Shown here: one piece after another, positions 25,292-33,051 of the stretch
Layout: each line of letters starts with the position of its first letter
Numbering within the stretch: position 1 is the stretch's first letter
Source: Gammaproteobacteria bacterium
GTDB lineage: Bacteria > Pseudomonadota > Gammaproteobacteria > Enterobacterales > Kangiellaceae
Reading direction: 5' to 3'
Length of the DNA stretch: 41,473 bases
NCBI GenBank assembly: GCA_013372875.1
Contig: JABXIW010000038.1
Location: forward strand, 1-41,473
Program-made: the position numbers and the translations under genes
The notes under the pieces: model-generated
Seen by the model: the letters and a program-made list of their open reading frames with translations, nothing else
What the model was told of the DNA's origin: nothing
Databases searched by the model: none

Positions 25292-27199
25292 TTAAAATTT
25301 TGCCTCATTCGAGTAAGCCGAATCTCCAACACCGTTATAGGCTTTAACACGATATTTCACTGTACCATCTGGTACTGAGGTATCGCTATAAGCAGCCGTA
25401 GTAGTAGTTGCGATTTGCGCAAAGTTACAAGTTTTATTGCGCCCCTTGCCCGTTTCCACACAGCGCTCTACCACAAAGCCATCTTCATTGTTCGAATTAT
25501 CCATCCAGTTCAAATCAACCGAAACAATGGTCGCATTCTTGCCTTTACCTTGCTTAACTGCATTACCAGTTAAGTTAGTTGGCGCGGCAGGTGCGGTTGG
25601 CTGAGAACTATCAGTCACCGTTACGGATTGTGTTGTAGCATCAGTCGCACCTTCGTTATCAGTGACCGTTAGAGTAACTGAGTAAGTGCCTGCACTTGCA
25701 AAAGTATAATTCTCGATTGAACTAGAACCACCGAATGACCAGCTGTAGCCTGTCACAGAACCATCAGGATCGCTTGAGCCAGTGCCATCGAAGCTACAAT
25801 CCAAATCTGAGCAACTATAGGTAAAGCTCGCATTGGGTGCTTGGTTAGTTGGTGGTGTGCCACCTCCAATTTCTGCAATTGCCGCCGCGGCATCAATAAT
25901 GCCTGCGCCACAGATACTGGTATTACAGCTTGAGCCACCAGGGAAAGCACGCGCTGAATCTTTTAAGGCTTGTTCAATCTCATCAGGAGTTGCGCTTGGA
26001 TTGGCTTCAAACATCAAGGCTGCAGTTGCTGCTACATGAGGTGCCGCCATTGAAGTACCTTGATAATAAACATAAATATCACCACCTGGCGTGGTTGTAC
26101 CGTCATTTAGTGTTGAAGCAATCCCTTCTTGACCGCTGCCACCTGGCGCTGCTACGTCAATGTTTGAGCCATAATTTGAATAAGTCGCTCTCTCACCTTG
26201 ACGGCCTGTTGCTGCCACATTAATTACACCTGGGCAGTTACCCGGGCTATAGTTGGTTGAATCGGCGTTGCTATTACCCGCGGCAACCACCACTACAGTA
26301 CCATTAGCTCTTGCGGTATTAATCGCACTAATTTCCGCGCTAGTACAAGCACCAGAGCCACCTAAACTCATATTGATTACTTTGGCAGGATTCGGATTAG
26401 CGGGTACACCACTAACGCTTCCGCCCGACGCCCATACAATGCCGTCAACGATATCAGAAGTGTAACCCCCGCATTTACCCAGTACCCGAACGGGAACCAC
26501 TTTTGAATTATAGGCAACGCCCGCAACACCAATATTATTATTTGTCACCGCAGCAATGGTTCCTGCAACATGGGTTCCGTGCCAGCTGGAATCGGAAGAG
26601 TTAAAGTTGGCTCCGCACTCAAAGATCCCATACCAATCGCCTGGATCACTCGCGTCCGAATCGCGACCATCGCCATCATTAGCCACGAAAGTATCTTCGA
26701 TCATGTCATAACCGCCGATAATATTAGCTGCTAAATCAACGTGTGGGCGATAGCCGGTATCTAGCACTGCCACATTAACACCTGCACCGGTTGCGCTATC
26801 CCAAGCCGCTTCTAAATTAATACCGCCCGTCGCTTCATGATAATGCCACTGTAAGTTATAAAACTGATCATTGGCTGTCGCCAGTGCTTGTTTAATTCGG
26901 TCAACTTGCACTAACTCAACATCCGGATCCTTGGCTATTCGCGCCATTAGAGTTGCTAACTGCTTCTCGCTGCGCTTTCCTTTTAATTTGATCACCTGCG
27001 AGCTATTAAAAATGAAACGCTTGTGGCTCATGTTTTCCGCAGTACGAGCATTAAGCTGCACCATTGCGGCTGCACCAGCCTTAGATTTTGCATCGACTCC
27101 AACTTTATATTTGATGATTAATTGATCACTGCTTTCCGCCATTAGACCCGAACTGGCAACACTCAAACCAACAGCTAAAGCTATTTTAGAAATTCTCAT
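25292..27199 (-). CDS. Secreted subtilisin-family protease A (S8, PKD, FN3)
   Basis: A 635-residue exported serine protease. After a signal peptide ending in SSGLMA come an I9-like propeptide (about 25-105, DQLIIKYKV to VELVQVD) and the S8 catalytic domain. The triad is complete: VAVLDTGY (D147), WHGTHVAGT (H207), GTSMAAPH (S383), with N309 of AAGN in the oxyanion hole. A PKD domain (about 453-532), with the pair YSCSDLDCSF and the strand GTYSVTLTVTDNEGATD, and a fibronectin III-like domain (about 540-635) follow. The layout is that of extracellular proteases of marine bacteria that cling to or degrade protein particles. The start has GGGGTAG six bases upstream; the promoter (27252-27280) and operator (27339-27354) are listed separately. 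Confidence 0.95.
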   Translation of the reverse strand: MRISKIALAVGLSVASSGLMAESSDQLIIKYKVGVDAKSKAGAAAMVQLNARTAENMSHKRFIFNSSQVIKLKGKRSEKQLATLMARIAKDPDVELVQVDRIKQALATANDQFYNLQWHYHEATGGINLEAAWDSATGAGVNVAVLDTGYRPHVDLAANIIGGYDMIEDTFVANDGDGRDSDASDPGDWYGIFECGANFNSSDSSWHGTHVAGTIAAVTNNNIGVAGVAYNSKVVPVRVLGKCGGYTSDIVDGIVWASGGSVSGVPANPNPAKVINMSLGGSGACTSAEISAINTARANGTVVVVAAGNSNADSTNYSPGNCPGVINVAATGRQGERATYSNYGSNIDVAAPGGSGQEGIASTLNDGTTTPGGDIYVYYQGTSMAAPHVAATAALMFEANPSATPDEIEQALKDSARAFPGGSSCNTSICGAGIIDAAAAIAEIGGGTPPTNQAPNASFTYSCSDLDCSFDGTGSSDPDGSVTGYSWSFGGSSSIENYTFASAGTYSVTLTVTDNEGATDATTQSVTVTDSSQPTAPAAPTNLTGNAVKQGKGKNATIVSVDLNWMDNSNNEDGFVVERCVETGKGRNKTCNFAQIATTTTAAYSDTSVPDGTVKYRVKAYNGVGDSAYSNEAKF

Positions 27200-27227
27200 A
27201 AATACCTACCCCTATATGGTTAAGACC

Positions 27228-27244
27228 GACGTCCCCCTGACGTC
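27228..27244 (-). promoter_or_regulatory. Hairpin at the 5' end of the protease A transcript
   Basis: GACGTC occurs twice with AGGGG between (minus strand), giving a 6-bp stem and a G-rich loop at the expected transcript start. It could stabilise the mRNA or bind a post-transcriptional regulator; GGGGGA recalls CsrA/RsmA targets, although the GGA falls partly in the stem. Confidence 0.35.
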
Positions 27245-27251
27245 AGCATTT

Positions 27252-27280
27252 TTTATAGCAGGGATATTTTTAAGTTTCAA
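27252..27280 (-). promoter_or_regulatory. Promoter of protease A
   Basis: TTGAAA (27280-27275) and TATAAA (27257-27252) with a 17-bp spacer, five of six matches in each box. It lies 58 bp downstream of the conserved operator. Confidence 0.7.
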
Positions 27281-27338
27281 TTGTCGATTTTTTATACAAC
27301 CCCATATAAACCCCAATGAAAACATAGCCTTAGTCAAT

Positions 27339-27354
27339 TGTATCAATTTGTAGC
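27339..27354 (-). promoter_or_regulatory. Conserved protease-cluster operator, copy A
   Basis: GCTACAAATTGATACA on the minus strand, identical to copy D. The inner part AATTG-ATA-CAATT is a perfect inverted repeat. It lies 140 bp before the start of protease A. Confidence 0.7.
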
Positions 27355-27387
27355 ATTAATATTCGTTAAGGTTATAGGCATAAAAAA

Positions 27388-27406
27388 AGCACCCCTATGG
27401 GGTGCT
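27388..27406 (-). terminator. Terminator of protease B
   Basis: Stem AGCACCCC/GGGGTGCT with a 3-base loop, followed on the minus strand by seven T. It lies 29 bp after the protease B stop and before the operator of protease A. Confidence 0.9.
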
Positions 27407-27434
27407 TTTATATCGCTTTATCTTCAGTGGCTAA

Positions 27435-28547
27435 TTAAAGCACTAAGATTGGGTATGAACCGCCACGACCGTCTGAAACAGATCCGTCAGTGCTGCGACC
27501 ACCCATCATCAATACTGCGCAAGCGTGTGGTGACGCCATTGAAGTACCAGAGATAGTGTTAGTACCACCGTTCTTCCATAATGAGAAGATACTTGAGCCT
27601 GGCGAGATGTAATCTACTGCTGAGCCATAGTTTGAGTATGAAGCCCAATTATCACCATTCGACATAGCAGCGATGGTGTAGATGTTGTTGCCATTAACAC
27701 GCGCTGGAGAATAGTTGCTTGCGTTGCTCGAGTCATTACCCGCAGCGATCACAAAATAAGCGCCAGATGCTTGCGCCGCACCACGAACTGCATCATCAAC
27801 CGCGCCGTCAGCTGGACCACCTAAACTCATGTTTACGCAGTCGCCATTGCCAGCATTTGCAGCAACATGGTCAATACCTGCGATTACGCCAGAGTAAGAA
27901 CCAGAACCACGACGATCTAATACACGCACTGGAATTACTGTCGCACCAGGAGCAACACCTAAAGCGCCAATGCTGTTATCTAATGCTGCGATAGTACCTG
28001 CAACGTGAGTACCGTGACCGTTTTGGTCATCCATACCACCATTGATGCCGTTAGCAACGAAACCACGGCTCGCATCAACGTTCAAATCTGGGTGATCTAA
28101 ATCAATACCTGAATCCACAACCCAAGCTGTTTTACCAGTACCGTTTACTGGGCCATTAACACGAGTAGTACCATAAGAAACTTGCTGACCGCCAGAACCG
28201 CCGCCACCTGGCTTACCTTTATAAGAAGCGGTAACGATGCCGTCTGGAGACATTTTCTTGATGCTTGCATCTTGACCGAAAGCTTTTTCTGCCGCAGAAC
28301 ATGGCATATTTGCAGTAAAGCCTTTGATGGCATGCTTATAAACGTTGTTTACCGTAGCGCCGCCACGTTTAGCTAACGCATTAGCTAGGCCTTTTACGTC
28401 TTGAGCATCAACGCCGTCTTGGAATTGGATAATACAACGATTTTGTACGTTATATAACTCAGTGTCACCACCGAACTCAGGTTTATCAGCCATCGCAACA
28501 TTGGCTACAGCCATAGAAACCGCACCAGCTATTAGTGTTTTCTTCAT
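27435..28547 (-). CDS. Secreted subtilisin-family protease B (S8 only)
   Basis: A 370-residue exported protease, the shortest of the four. It has a signal peptide (AVANVAMA), a propeptide (about 24-108, with RCIIQFQDGVDAQDVKG), a glycine linker GKPGGGGSGG, then the S8 domain. The triad is AWVVDSGIDLDHPDL (D145), NGHGTHVAGT (H178), SGTSMASPH (S336), with N271. The protein stops only about 30 residues after the catalytic serine (GRGGSYPILVL) and lacks the PKD, FN3 and C-terminal modules of its neighbours. This resembles the compact proteinase K / aqualysin-type core. GGGGTAG lies five bases before the ATG. It has its own promoter, operator and terminator. Confidence 0.95.
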   Translation of the reverse strand: MKKTLIAGAVSMAVANVAMADKPEFGGDTELYNVQNRCIIQFQDGVDAQDVKGLANALAKRGGATVNNVYKHAIKGFTANMPCSAAEKAFGQDASIKKMSPDGIVTASYKGKPGGGGSGGQQVSYGTTRVNGPVNGTGKTAWVVDSGIDLDHPDLNVDASRGFVANGINGGMDDQNGHGTHVAGTIAALDNSIGALGVAPGATVIPVRVLDRRGSGSYSGVIAGIDHVAANAGNGDCVNMSLGGPADGAVDDAVRGAAQASGAYFVIAAGNDSSNASNYSPARVNGNNIYTIAAMSNGDNWASYSNYGSAVDYISPGSSIFSLWKNGGTNTISGTSMASPHACAVLMMGGRSTDGSVSDGRGGSYPILVL

Positions 28548-28602
28548 TTTTCCTACCCCTTACAAAAAGAATTGTTATTAGCTTTTTTAATAAAGCAACA
28601 GT

Positions 28603-28631
28603 TTTATATCAATTAAACTAATGATTTACAA
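28603..28631 (-). promoter_or_regulatory. Promoter of protease B
   Basis: TTGTAA (28631-28626) and TATAAA (28608-28603) with a 17-bp spacer, 37 bp downstream of the conserved operator. A good sigma-70 match. Confidence 0.75.
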
Positions 28632-28668
28632 GATGATTTCGTAAAGGAGGTTAATGGTCATACCAAAA

Positions 28669-28684
28669 TGTATCGGTTTGTATC
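28669..28684 (-). promoter_or_regulatory. Conserved protease-cluster operator, copy B
   Basis: GATACAAACCGATACA on the minus strand: two GATACA half-sites in direct repeat, 10 bp apart, followed by TTTTGGTATGACC, which is similar in copies C and D. It lies 122 bp before the start of protease B. Confidence 0.75.
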
Positions 28685-28707
28685 AGTTTTCTAGTTGGCA
28701 TAAAAAA

Positions 28708-28726
28708 AGCCCCGCAAAGCGGGGCT
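28708..28726 (-). terminator. Terminator of protease C
   Basis: AGCCCCGC-AAA-GCGGGGCT followed on the minus strand by seven T. A 28-bp stretch including the T-run is identical to the terminator of protease D. Confidence 0.92.
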
Positions 28727-28754
28727 CTAGATAACGCTAATAATAGTCAGACTA

Positions 28755-30854
28755 TTAAAGTGTTATTTCATTGGAACAAGCTGTTATTGAACCCGTTTCA
28801 CATACTTGGAATGTATAAGTAGAACGCTTATTCACATTGTAAGTTATAGAACCATCATTAGCTGTGCTGTTATTAAATGATCCATTAACATAAACATCAA
28901 CGCTTGTGCCTGTAGCGCCAGTCCAGTTGATTGTAGCTTGGCGATTACCTTTTGAGCGGAAGCCCGTTAAAGTAATATCAGCTGCAGGTGGCTCAGAGCC
29001 GTCAGTTACTGTTACGTTTTGAGTTGAAGTGTCTGTTGCACCTTCATTATCAGTTACAGTAAGGGTCACTGAATAAGTACCCGCCGAAGCAAATGTATTG
29101 TTAGCTGTTACACCAGCGCCACCGAATGACCATGCGTATGAAGCTATGCTACCGTCACTGTCAGATGAGCCAGAACCGTCGAAGCTACAAGCTAAGTCAG
29201 TACAACTAAAAGTAAATGAAGCATTAGGCGCAATATTTGATGGAGGATTACCGCCGCCACAAGATTGAGTTGCAAGATAATCAACTGCAGCTTTAGCTTG
29301 TACTAAACCATAACCAGTTTTAACATCACGACCTGCTGTATCTAAATCTAATGCAGAAGCATTTAACGCATCACGTACTTCTGTTGCAGAACAACCTGTA
29401 TGGTGACTCCATACTAGTGCTGCTACTGCGCTCACGTGAGGAGTGGCCATAGAAGTACCGTTATAGTATTCCCAATCGTGGCCAGCTGTTTTAGACATAG
29501 AAGCTGATTGACCTACCTTAGCTAGCAACGCTTGACCTGTTGCACGGTCTACAGAAGCTGTTGGAATACCACTGATTTTCCCGTTGAAGTCAACCATGAA
29601 CGGAGCTTGCAGACCTGGGCGAGCGGCATTTGAGTATACGATGATACCTTCTGCGCCAGCGTCAGCACAAGCATCTGCTGCGCGATTTTCAGGATAGTTG
29701 TTTGCTGTAGAACTTGTGTTATCGCCTTGGTTTTCGCCACGCTCAACTAAACAAATTTTACCTGCCATGCTTGGACAGCTGTAAGAAGTACCAGAAGTCG
29801 TACAAGCACCTAAAGTACCCGAAGCTGAACCATCTGTATCAGCTGGAGCATAAGATAGTGAGCTGTTGTAATAAATATGAGGAACTACACCGTTAGCGAA
29901 GTAGTCTGTACCACCTACGTCTAATTGCGCTAAACGGCCATCACCAGCAACAGAGGATAATACCGCTTCACCAGGACCTGAGATTTCTACTTGGCTGGTA
30001 CGCTGAGAGAAGTTCGCGTGTTGGTTGCTGCTATCTACAGCCGCGACAGACATAACTGAGTCATAAGAAGCTGGGTAAGAGTGAGCCGTGTTACCGTCGT
30101 TACCAGCAGCCGCAATGTTCAATACGCCATTTGATAACAAAGTTGCAAAGCCATTTCTTTCAGTATTACTTGATGAACCACCACCTAAACTCATGCTAAT
30201 AACATTTGAACCTTGATTAGCACATTCGTTAGCAGCAGCGATCAGGCTTGAAGAGTAACCCCAACCAGACTCGTTAAATACTTTGATAATGTGCAAGCCA
30301 ATTTTGCCATTTGGCATAACACCTACTACACCAGAGCCATTGGCGATTGCAGCAATAGTTCCTGCTACGTGAGTACCGTGAGAACCACCTGCTTCATACC
30401 AGTTACCAGTACCACTGTTATTAGTACCAGACACTACATTGTTTGCTAAATCGCTGTTAGAAATATCATAACCAGAATCGATAATACAAACTTTACGGTT
30501 AGCTGCAAGCGCATCTGAAACCATATCTGCTTGTACCTTTGACAAACCGTATGGAGTGACTTCTGTATTGTTTAAGTTTGTTACCAAAGGATAACGCTTA
30601 GCATCAGTCTCAACGTATTCAACGTTTGGATTATTACGTAAGCCATTTAATGCTGATGCTGGCATCTCAACTGCGAAAGCATTTAAGCTAGCAAGATCAA
30701 CTTTCAACTCACCGCCAGCTTTTGCGGCAGCAGCTTTAACCGAAGGACCCTTGCCGTCCTTAAATTTAACAATAACTCGTTCTTGTGCTGCATGAGCAGA
30801 AACACCCATAGCTAGCAAAGTGGCAGCGCATGCCAACTTCATGTTCAGTTTCAT
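28755..30854 (-). CDS. Secreted subtilisin-family protease C (S8 with PA insert, PKD, C-terminal domain)
   Basis: A 699-residue exported protease. Signal peptide (LLAMGVSAHA), propeptide (about 24-88), then the S8 domain with VCIIDSGYD (D126), SHGTHVAGT (H159), AAAGND (N252) and NGTSMATPH (S468). A protease-associated (PA) domain is inserted between the last two (about 305-455; GKICLVERGENQGDN, GAEGIIVYSNA). A PKD domain (about 543-620) nearly identical to that of protease A follows, and then a domain of about 75 residues (625-699; VYVNGSFNNSTANDGS, TYTFQVCETGS) shared with protease D. Codons are those of highly expressed genes, as in protease D. GGGGTAG lies five bases before the ATG. Promoter and operator are at 30938-30966 and 31005-31020. 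Confidence 0.95.
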   Translation of the reverse strand: MKLNMKLACAATLLAMGVSAHAAQERVIVKFKDGKGPSVKAAAAKAGGELKVDLASLNAFAVEMPASALNGLRNNPNVEYVETDAKRYPLVTNLNNTEVTPYGLSKVQADMVSDALAANRKVCIIDSGYDISNSDLANNVVSGTNNSGTGNWYEAGGSHGTHVAGTIAAIANGSGVVGVMPNGKIGLHIIKVFNESGWGYSSSLIAAANECANQGSNVISMSLGGGSSSNTERNGFATLLSNGVLNIAAAGNDGNTAHSYPASYDSVMSVAAVDSSNQHANFSQRTSQVEISGPGEAVLSSVAGDGRLAQLDVGGTDYFANGVVPHIYYNSSLSYAPADTDGSASGTLGACTTSGTSYSCPSMAGKICLVERGENQGDNTSSTANNYPENRAADACADAGAEGIIVYSNAARPGLQAPFMVDFNGKISGIPTASVDRATGQALLAKVGQSASMSKTAGHDWEYYNGTSMATPHVSAVAALVWSHHTGCSATEVRDALNASALDLDTAGRDVKTGYGLVQAKAAVDYLATQSCGGGNPPSNIAPNASFTFSCTDLACSFDGSGSSDSDGSIASYAWSFGGAGVTANNTFASAGTYSVTLTVTDNEGATDTSTQNVTVTDGSEPPAADITLTGFRSKGNRQATINWTGATGTSVDVYVNGSFNNSTANDGSITYNVNKRSTYTFQVCETGSITACSNEITL

Positions 30855-30937
30855 TAGTTCTACCCCTAACTAATTAATGTGTGAATAATATTTGTAATGC
30901 TGGCTTAAATTAAAATAACTTATCAAAGCCAGCAAGC

Positions 30938-30966
30938 GTTATAACAGTAGATAATGGGTTCTACAA
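30938..30966 (-). promoter_or_regulatory. Promoter of protease C
   Basis: TTGTAG (30966-30961) and TATAAC (30943-30938) with a 17-bp spacer, 38 bp downstream of the conserved operator. Confidence 0.7.
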
Positions 30967-31004
30967 GAGTGCTTTGTAAAATAGTTAGACAGGTCAAACC
31001 AAAC

Positions 31005-31020
31005 TGTATCAGTTTGTATC
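31005..31020 (-). promoter_or_regulatory. Conserved protease-cluster operator, copy C
   Basis: GATACAAACTGATACA on the minus strand. With the next bases it forms CAAACTGATACAGTTTG, a perfect inverted repeat of 7-bp arms around ATA, the best palindrome of the four copies. GGTTTGACC follows. It lies 151 bp before the start of protease C. Confidence 0.8.
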
Positions 31021-31044
31021 GATTTTGCTAATTACCATAAAAAA

Positions 31045-31063
31045 AGCCCCGCAAAGCGGGGCT
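31045..31063 (-). terminator. Terminator of protease D
   Basis: AGCCCCGC-AAA-GCGGGGCT with a T-run on the minus strand, identical over 28 bp to the terminator of protease C; the duplication probably copied gene and terminator together. Confidence 0.92.
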
Positions 31064-31089
31064 TAACTAACACTTATATATTATAAATA

Positions 31090-32904
31090 TTATAAAGTGA
31101 TTTCGTTTGTACAAGTTTCAGTTGAACCAGACTCACACACTTGGAAAGTATAAGTAGTGTTCTTGTTCACGTCGTATGAAACTGAACCATCGTTAGCAGT
31201 AGAATTATTGAAGCTACCGTTCACTAGTACATCAACGTTTGAGCCGTTTAGACCAGACCAGTTCAAAGTAACTTGACGACCGCCTTTACCACGAGAACCT
31301 GACAACTCAGCATCACCTGATGGTGGTGGGTCGATTGGACCGCCAGAACCTTCACAGCCGTTAGCCGTTAGGTAGTCGCTAGCTGCTTTTGCTTTAACGA
31401 TACCGTAACCGAAGTAGTCATCACGACCTGCTGAACCTTGATCTTCAGCCGTAGCTTTCATAGCGTTACGGATTTCAGTACCAGTACAAGTTGGGTGATT
31501 AGACCAAATCAAGGCTGCTGCACCTGCTGCTGCTGGAGTCGCCATAGAAGTACCTGACATGTAACCGTAGTCAGAAGCACCAGAAGCGATAGAAGCGTTT
31601 GCTGCGCCAACGATAGCACCGCGATCTTCAAATGCTGCGCCAACTGCTGGGATAGAAGTCGTTACACCAGTAACGTCCATATAAATCACGCCTTCGCCAG
31701 CAACGTTGTTGATAACTACTGCGCCGATACCACCAGAGTTAGCACAGTTGTTGATTTTGTCAGCAAAAGAAATGTTACCACGGTCAATCGTACAGATTTT
31801 GCCGTTAGCACCTGAATCTACTGCTTCAGCAGTACCCATGTGATAAGTAGCACCTGAAACGTTACCAATATTATCTGAAGCTGCAGTTGGAACGCCTACA
31901 CCATCAACTGTCAATGAAGCGATAGTCGCGCCACCAGCTGGGTAAGTAGAAAGGGTGTCAACACCACCAGCAGTAACTTCTACGCCGAAACCGTCGTTAG
32001 TTTCAGTAGATTGATTCTTACCGCGACCAGAAGTCTTAGTATTTGATGGGAATTGAGAGAAATCTGCAATGTTGTTGTTAGCGTCGTTTGCACCAATCAT
32101 CATTACTGACTCATAACCTGCTGGGAATGAACGTACAGAGTTACCGTCGTTACCAGCAGCTGCTAATACTAAACCACCGTTAGCAGTGAATGCTTTGAAT
32201 GCGTTCTCTTCAGTAGAGTTTGCGTTACCACCACCTAAAGACATAGTGATGATGTTTGCGCCAGCTTGAGTACACTTGTCAGCAGCGTGTGCTAAATCTG
32301 AAGAGTAACCCCAACCTGAAGCGTTGAATACTTTAATGATGTGCATTGGTACGCCAGGAGCTAAACCAACTACACCGATACCATTGTCAGCTGCACCAAC
32401 TGTACCCGCTACGTGAGTACCGTGTGGACCACCATCGCGGAACCAATCGCCAGTACCTGAGTTGCTGTCACCAGTAATTACTGACCAATCGAAGTCAGCG
32501 TTACCGCCGCCAGTCTCACCAGTTTCACGCGCGATACCAGAATCGATTACACAAACTTTTTGACCAGCTTGAAGTGATAATTGATCTGCTTGAGATTGGT
32601 AAACAGCATAAGGAGTCAACTGCATAGCAGATGGGTCACCCGCGTCGTCATTGTAAAGACCTAATGGGAAACGCTTAACGTCAGCTTCCATGTTTTTGAA
32701 GCCTTTCTTACCACGCATAGCGCTTTTGCCATTTTCATCTAAGTCAACTGCAAACCAGTTTTGACCGTCAACTAATACTTTGTGGCCTTTTTTCAAGCCG
32801 TTACCGTTTGAGCCGTCGTGAGTTACGATCATACGCTCAGCGTGAGCAGCAGTACCTAGTGCTAATAAAGAAGCGGCACATGCTAATTTCATTTTAAATT
32901 TCAT
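31090..32904 (-). CDS. Secreted subtilisin-family protease D (S8 with PA insert, C-terminal domain)
   Basis: A 604-residue exported protease, sister of protease C. The signal peptide is nearly the same (KMKLACAASLLALGTAAHA). The propeptide region (about 23-85) is short and degenerate. The S8 triad is VCVIDSGIA (D121), PHGTHVAGT (H161) and SGTSMATP (S453), with N252; the usual His after the Pro of the serine motif is Ala (GTSMATPAAAG). The PA-type insert (about 308-445) includes GKICTIDRGNISFADK. The PKD domain of protease C is missing; a Pro-rich linker leads directly to the shared last domain (about 532-604; LVNGSFNNSTANDGS). Asn is nearly always AAC, Phe TTC and Gly GGT, as in very highly expressed genes. 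GGGG lies close to the ATG. The leader holds a terminator (32945-32994). Confidence 0.94.
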   Translation of the reverse strand: MKFKMKLACAASLLALGTAAHAERMIVTHDGSNGNGLKKGHKVLVDGQNWFAVDLDENGKSAMRGKKGFKNMEADVKRFPLGLYNDDAGDPSAMQLTPYAVYQSQADQLSLQAGQKVCVIDSGIARETGETGGGNADFDWSVITGDSNSGTGDWFRDGGPHGTHVAGTVGAADNGIGVVGLAPGVPMHIIKVFNASGWGYSSDLAHAADKCTQAGANIITMSLGGGNANSTEENAFKAFTANGGLVLAAAGNDGNSVRSFPAGYESVMMIGANDANNNIADFSQFPSNTKTSGRGKNQSTETNDGFGVEVTAGGVDTLSTYPAGGATIASLTVDGVGVPTAASDNIGNVSGATYHMGTAEAVDSGANGKICTIDRGNISFADKINNCANSGGIGAVVINNVAGEGVIYMDVTGVTTSIPAVGAAFEDRGAIVGAANASIASGASDYGYMSGTSMATPAAAGAAALIWSNHPTCTGTEIRNAMKATAEDQGSAGRDDYFGYGIVKAKAASDYLTANGCEGSGGPIDPPPSGDAELSGSRGKGGRQVTLNWSGLNGSNVDVLVNGSFNNSTANDGSVSYDVNKNTTYTFQVCESGSTETCTNEITL

Positions 32905-32944
32905 AAACTACCCCATTTACTGAAATTGTTAACAAATAAACACA

Positions 32945-33016
32945 ATAAAAAACCCCATTGCTATGAACCAATGTGCTTTTCCATAGCAATGAGGTCTGAC
33001 CAGTGATTTAAATCAC
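32945..33016 (-). ncRNA. Leader terminator or short RNA ahead of protease D
   Basis: From the promoter at 33023-33051, transcription would start near 33016 and meet an intrinsic terminator after about 65 nt. The terminator has arms CCTCATTGCTATG and CATAGCAATGGGG (32994-32982 and 32965-32953, one mismatch in 13), then TTTTTTATTG. The protease D start codon lies about 40 bases beyond. The transcript is therefore either an attenuated leader that controls readthrough into protease D, or a separate small RNA of about 70 nt. The rest of the 321-bp gap (32905-33225) holds the CRP-like site, the promoter and operator copy D. Confidence 0.65.
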
Positions 33017-33018
33017 AT
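33003..33018 (-). promoter_or_regulatory. CRP/Vfr-like palindrome at the protease D leader
   Basis: TGTGATTTAAATCACT on the minus strand matches 9 of 10 fixed bases of TGTGA-N6-TCACA, inside the perfect palindrome GTGATTTAAATCAC (33003-33016). It overlaps the expected start of the leader RNA, a position where a bound protein would repress. Confidence 0.6.
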
Positions 33019-33022
33019 TTGC

Positions 33023-33051
33023 ATTAGAGCAACTGTAAAGAATACCGTCAA
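33023..33051 (-). promoter_or_regulatory. Promoter of the protease D leader
   Basis: TTGACG (33051-33046) and TCTAAT (33028-33023) with a 17-bp spacer, five of six matches in each box; among the strongest promoter candidates in the window. It lies 100 bp downstream of operator copy D. Confidence 0.75.

Noticed and set aside
25753..25950. Open frames antisense or out of phase within the protease genes
   Set aside because: They lie entirely inside well-supported genes, have biased composition of repetitive coding sequence and no start signals.
28708..31063. The identical terminators of proteases C and D as ends of a mobile element
   Set aside because: They are ordinary hairpin terminators in the same orientation after homologous genes; no transposase or target duplications are seen. 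Gene duplication explains them.
31090..32904. Protease D as an inactive pseudoenzyme
   Set aside because: Asp, His and Ser of the triad and the oxyanion Asn are all present; the replaced His after the serine motif is not catalytic.
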